A model generated the notes under the pieces. The model was not told where the DNA came from and did no database searches. It worked only from the letters and a program-made list of their open reading frames with translations. From the NCBI RefSeq assembly GCF_008180155.1, contig NZ_VSZS01000062.1:223579-287578 (forward strand): DNA of 64,000 nucleotides. Reading direction: 5' to 3'. Position 1 is the stretch's first letter, and each line of letters opens with the position of its first letter. The translations under genes were made by a program, and so were the position numbers. The stretch comes from Neoaquamicrobium microcysteis (GTDB lineage Bacteria; Pseudomonadota; Alphaproteobacteria; Rhizobiales; Rhizobiaceae). Positions 63,605-64,000 of the stretch are shown piece after piece.

Positions 63605-63813
63605 ATTCGTCAACGGTCCGCGCTGGCTCGACCGTTCTTCCAGACAGACGCCCGTCGCGGGTGGAACGCGAGATGCTTCAGGCATGCGCGCGTTGTCACG
63701 CTTGGGTTGCGCGGGGTGACGAAGGATGGGTTGCTGATGGCCGGCCACCTTCTTAAGCGCCAATGGGACGCGCCCCGACCGCTTCTGCCGACCTGTGGAG
63801 TTGGGTGAGGGGC

Positions 63814-63842
63814 TTGTCTTTTGCGGCGTCAGCCGCTAATCG
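63814..63842 (+). promoter_or_regulatory. Candidate promoter of tuf
   Basis: TTGTCT (63814-63819) and TAATCG (63837-63842) are 17 bp apart and lie 47 bp before the tuf ATG. The rest of 63605-63813 holds no feature I can support. Confidence 0.4.
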
Positions 63843-63889
63843 CCCGCATCTGAAATCCAAACGCATCCACGCGCCAAAGGGAAGTTGCA

Positions 63890-64000
63890 ATGGCCAAAGG
63901 TAAATTTGAGCGTAACAAGCCGCATGTGAACATCGGCACGATTGGTCACGTCGATCATGGCAAGACGTCTCTGACGGCGGCGATCACGAAGTATTTTGGC
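63890..64000 (+). CDS. tuf: Elongation factor Tu (5' part cut by window edge)
   Basis: The first 37 codons match EF-Tu: [20 protein letters not shown], then [17 protein letters not shown] with the G1 P-loop. AAAGGGAAG is the ribosome site. fusA is not upstream, so this is probably the second tuf copy of the genome, the one usually followed by tRNA-Trp, secE and nusG. That region lies beyond the right edge. Confidence 0.95.
   Translation, partial: MAKGKFERNKPHVNIGTIGHVDHGKTSLTAAITKYFG

Noticed and set aside
63251..63763. A 170-codon minus-strand frame over the lysine-rich gene and tuf leader
   Set aside because: Low protein character, and it overlaps the better supported BA14K gene end and its terminator.
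1..64000. CRISPR arrays, insertion sequences, integrases, attachment repeats
   Set aside because: No regularly spaced repeats, transposase or integrase motifs were seen. The two tRNA genes are intact with no nearby direct repeat of their 3' ends.

Overview
The window looks like a chromosomal segment of an alphaproteobacterium of the order Hyphomicrobiales (Rhizobiales), probably near Mesorhizobium or Phyllobacteriaceae. The base composition is high in GC. The left edge carries the acpXL-lpxXL type cluster that makes the very-long-chain fatty acid of rhizobial lipid A. Iron control uses RirA and an IRO-type box, and the heme genes include the rhizobial types hmuP and hmuQ. I saw no insertion sequence, prophage or CRISPR array. 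The window reads as ordinary chromosomal DNA with several regulatory points of interest.

Layout from left to right. 1-4631 (minus): lpxXL (cut by the edge), adh2XL, fabF1XL, fabF2XL and acpXL; the dehydratase gene fabZXL is not at its usual place. 4743-11851: a degenerate histidine-phosphatase-like protein, an AEC transporter, a semialdehyde dehydrogenase, galM, kdgK, a FixH/YtkA-like protein coupled to a di-heme peroxidase, and a 42-residue membrane protein. 11848-16045: divergent putR/putA for proline use. 16061-26543: a full heme-uptake locus. One arm (minus) is hmuR, an unknown secreted protein, exbB, exbD, tonB, an unknown 88-residue protein and hmuQ. The other arm (plus) is hmuPSTUV. 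An IRO-like box sits between the arms, and rirA converges on hmuV.

26786-34637: GNAT, DUF445, an FMN-dependent hydroxy-acid oxidase, MaoC, a maleylacetoacetate isomerase, a two-domain aldehyde dehydrogenase and deoC. 34808-37739: a cobalamin riboswitch ahead of gbcA-gbcB (Rieske glycine-betaine monooxygenase and its reductase), then a small frameshifted ORF. 37764-40373 (minus): metNIQ. 40374-40920: a gene-free stretch with two structured-RNA candidates. 40921-46897: dusA, a TauE exporter, a retropepsin-like protease, DUF1289, lon and hupB. 46975-53568: a 40-residue membrane protein, then a peptide-type ABC importer operon with a GntR/FCD regulator behind a 16-bp inverted repeat. 53645-56394: a secreted protein, a CadC/TolB/TPR regulator, tRNA-Val and tRNA-Asp. 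56472-60301: a small secreted protein, then cobT, cobS, cobU and cobD for the late steps of cobalamin assembly. 60509-64000: a GH25 lipoprotein, an EF-hand protein, a BA14K-type protein, a lysine-rich small protein and the start of tuf.

The most notable point is the B12 riboswitch placed directly ahead of gbcAB. It ties O2-dependent betaine demethylation to cobalamin status. Other points worth a look are the probable chain-length-factor role of FabF2XL, the missing fabZXL, a phosphatase that has lost its catalytic Arg-His, and the operator-like repeat ahead of the ABC operon. Gene ends are read directly from the sequence; starts were chosen from ribosome binding sites and family N-termini and may be off by a few codons.
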